Positions 62,499-64,000 of a DNA stretch of 64,000 nucleotides are shown piece after piece. Origin of the DNA: Actinomadura sp. NBRC 104412. Lineage in GTDB: Bacteria > Actinomycetota > Actinomycetes > Streptosporangiales > Streptosporangiaceae. Made by a program: the position numbers and the translations under genes. The stretch lies in the NCBI RefSeq assembly GCF_030269515.1, contig NZ_BSTM01000007.1, positions 124,001 to 188,000 of the forward strand. Direction: 5' to 3'. Positions within the stretch are counted from its first letter, which is position 1; every line of letters begins with the position of its first letter. The notes beneath the pieces were generated by a model, which saw nothing but the letters and a program-made list of their open reading frames with translations, had not been told where the DNA came from and did no database searches.

Positions 62499-64000
62499 CA
62501 GCACAGACCCCCGCCACACCGGAGATCAGCCTGGTGGAAGCCGTCTGGCGCTTCCGGCTGATGTCGTTCCTCATCATCCTGGCCTGCGTGCTGGCCGCCG
62601 CCGCGGCGACGCAGCTTGTGTTCAGCGACGTCAAGGCCACCGCGAGGTTCGCGGTGACCGACCCCACCAACACCAACAACGTGCTGCGGCAGGGCGTGAT
62701 GTCCGGGCAGGGCTACGCCGCCTACACCGCGCAGCGGGCCGCGTTCGCCGGCTCCACACCGGTGATGAACCGCGCCGCCGAGATCCTCAAGGAGGAGGGC
62801 GGCGGGCCCGTGCTGACCGGCGGGGCGCTGCGCGGGCGCGTGCAGACCTCCAGCAAGCCCGACGGCGGCGTGGTCATCGTGACCGCGACCGCGTCCACCA
62901 TGCGCGAGGCCGCCATGCAGGCCAACGCGGTGGTGAAGGCGTACCAGGAGGTCACGATCAAGACCAACCAGCAGCAGCTCGACAAGCAGCTGGCGACGCT
63001 CCAGGCCACGAAGCAGAAGCTCACGAGCCAGCTACAGTTGGCCACCCCGGGGACCCGCGAGTACCGGGTGCTGAGCTCGGACCTGCTCAAGCTTCAGGAA
63101 CGCGAGTCCGGCGTGGTGTCGGCGCGCTCCAACACCAACGACGGCGTGCAGTTCGTCGACACCGCCGACCCGTCCGCCGCGGCGCCGAGCAAGCTCCCGC
63201 GCAACGCGGCGATCGGCCTGGCGATCGGGACGATCCTGGCCTGCGTGGTGTCGTTCCTGCGGGCCGCGGGCCTGGCCCGGCGCGAGGCCCTCACCATGGC
63301 CCACGGCCCCGCGACCCCCGGTCCGGGCCCGGCGCCGCCCGGCTACGAACTTCCGCCCGGGTACGGCGAACCGCAGACCGGCTACGGCGATCTGCCGCCG
63401 GGCGGCGGCTACGGCCGGCTCCCGCGCGGTTCGTACGCCGAGAACGAGTTCCGCGGCGAGCTGGAGGCACCGGCCGCCCGCGCCGAGATCCCCCGCCCGG
63501 CGGCACCGCCGCGCCGCGCCGGGGGCGGCGAGCGGTCCAGGGGCGGACGCCGCCGCGGCGCGCGTGACAGGACGTCCGAGCCGCCCGCCGACCGGCCGGG
63601 ACGCCGCTGGTCCGACGAGGTCAACGGCGCCGCGTCGGCGCCACCGGCGGCGCCGATGCCCTCGTCCGCGTCCTCGTCCATGCCTTCTTCCCCCAAGCCC
63701 CCGCCCCCGTCCACCGAGGCGCTGCTCGACCGGGCCGAGGCGCTGCTCGACCGGCCGGAGCCCGGCGCCGCCACGCCCGGCCCGCCGCCCCCTCCGTCCA
63801 CCGGCGGCCCGCTCGGCCGTTCCGGCTCGGGGAGCGGCACGTCGTCGCGCGCCAAGAAGCCCGCGGCTCCCAAGCCGCCGGCCTCGCCGGCCCCGGCGTC
63901 CGCGGACGCCAAGGTCGCCGGCGGTCCCAAGAGGTCACGTTCCAAGGGCGGTGCGCACGCCGCTGACGCGCCCGCCGACGATCAGGCGAAGAGGGAGATC
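62495..64000 (+). CDS. Wzz-like polysaccharide chain-length/export protein, cut by window end
   Basis: The frame is open to the window edge (502 codons visible). Residues 1-60 give a cytoplasmic start and membrane helix 1 (MSFLIILACVLAAAAAT). An external domain with a coiled coil (about 140-195: NQQQLDKQLATLQATKQKLT ...) follows. The region near 225-255 has VDTADPSAAAPSKLPRNAAIGLAIGTILACVVSFLRA, the Pro-rich segment and second membrane helix of polysaccharide co-polymerases. After it comes a very long disordered Pro/Gly/Arg/Ser-rich cytoplasmic part (>240 residues). No kinase motif is reached before the edge; a BY-kinase-like domain could follow but cannot be seen. Confidence 0.78.
   Translation, partial: MTAQTPATPEISLVEAVWRFRLMSFLIILACVLAAAAATQLVFSDVKATARFAVTDPTNTNNVLRQGVMSGQGYAAYTAQRAAFAGSTPVMNRAAEILKEEGGGPVLTGGALRGRVQTSSKPDGGVVIVTATASTMREAAMQANAVVKAYQEVTIKTNQQQLDKQLATLQATKQKLTSQLQLATPGTREYRVLSSDLLKLQERESGVVSARSNTNDGVQFVDTADPSAAAPSKLPRNAAIGLAIGTILACVVSFLRAAGLARREALTMAHGPATPGPGPAPPGYELPPGYGEPQTGYGDLPPGGGYGRLPRGSYAENEFRGELEAPAARAEIPRPAAPPRRAGGGERSRGGRRRGARDRTSEPPADRPGRRWSDEVNGAASAPPAAPMPSSASSSMPSSPKPPPPSTEALLDRAEALLDRPEPGAATPGPPPPPSTGGPLGRSGSGSGTSSRAKKPAAPKPPASPAPASADAKVAGGPKRSRSKGGAHAADAPADDQAKREI

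Overview
The window is 64 kb of a very GC-rich, densely coding actinomycete chromosome. GTG and TTG starts are frequent, stop/start overlaps (GTGA, ATGA) are common, and several genes look leaderless. The order pmt | rsmI ... metG-tatD-ksgA-ispE-ABC-F ... tRNA-Gln-glmU-prs-rplY-pth is an actinobacterial core neighbourhood also known from mycobacteria. The AfsR-type SARP/NB-ARC/TPR regulators and the abundance of Ser/Thr kinases suggest a filamentous genus near Streptosporangiales (e.g. Thermomonosporaceae). That placement is an inference from gene content only; no rRNA is present to confirm it.

Layout. 0-17 kb: a 5' fragment, a double AAA+ (CbxX/CfqX) protein, an operon of two membrane Ser/Thr kinases, two divergent AfsR-like regulators, a LacI repressor divergent from an MFS exporter, the protein mannosyltransferase gene, and rsmI. 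17-24 kb: an island of one lipid-type GT2 glycosyltransferase and three multi-membrane GT-C-like proteins, sitting between rsmI and metG. 24-33 kb: metG, tatD, ksgA, a GH26-like lipoprotein where mycobacteria have rpfB, ispE, a small Gly-rich membrane protein, and an ABC-F gene carrying an in-frame 96-bp tandem repeat bounded by inverted repeats. 33-37 kb: a marR/methyltransferase divergon with three palindromes, a desaturase-tetR operon with a perfect palindromic operator, and an HTH protein beside tRNA-Gln(TTG). 37-42 kb: glmU, prs, rplY, pth, with visibly different third-codon-position usage.

42-64 kb is an exopolysaccharide locus. It has a polyprenyl-P sugar transferase, cysQ-cysD-cysN (activated sulfate supply and PAP removal), all four dTDP-rhamnose genes (rmlABD forward, rmlC reverse), an O-antigen-ligase/polymerase-type protein, a secreted parallel beta-helix protein, a lipoprotein, two tandem secreted beta-propeller paralogues (one extended by LamG and PKD domains), two glycosyltransferases, and a Wzz-like chain-length protein cut by the window end. 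Together these point to synthesis and export of a rhamnose-containing, possibly sulfated, surface polysaccharide with dedicated secreted proteins.

The most unusual items are the repeat inserted inside the ABC-F ATPase, the recently duplicated propeller genes, the sulfate-activation genes inside the polysaccharide locus, and several clean operator arrays between divergent genes.
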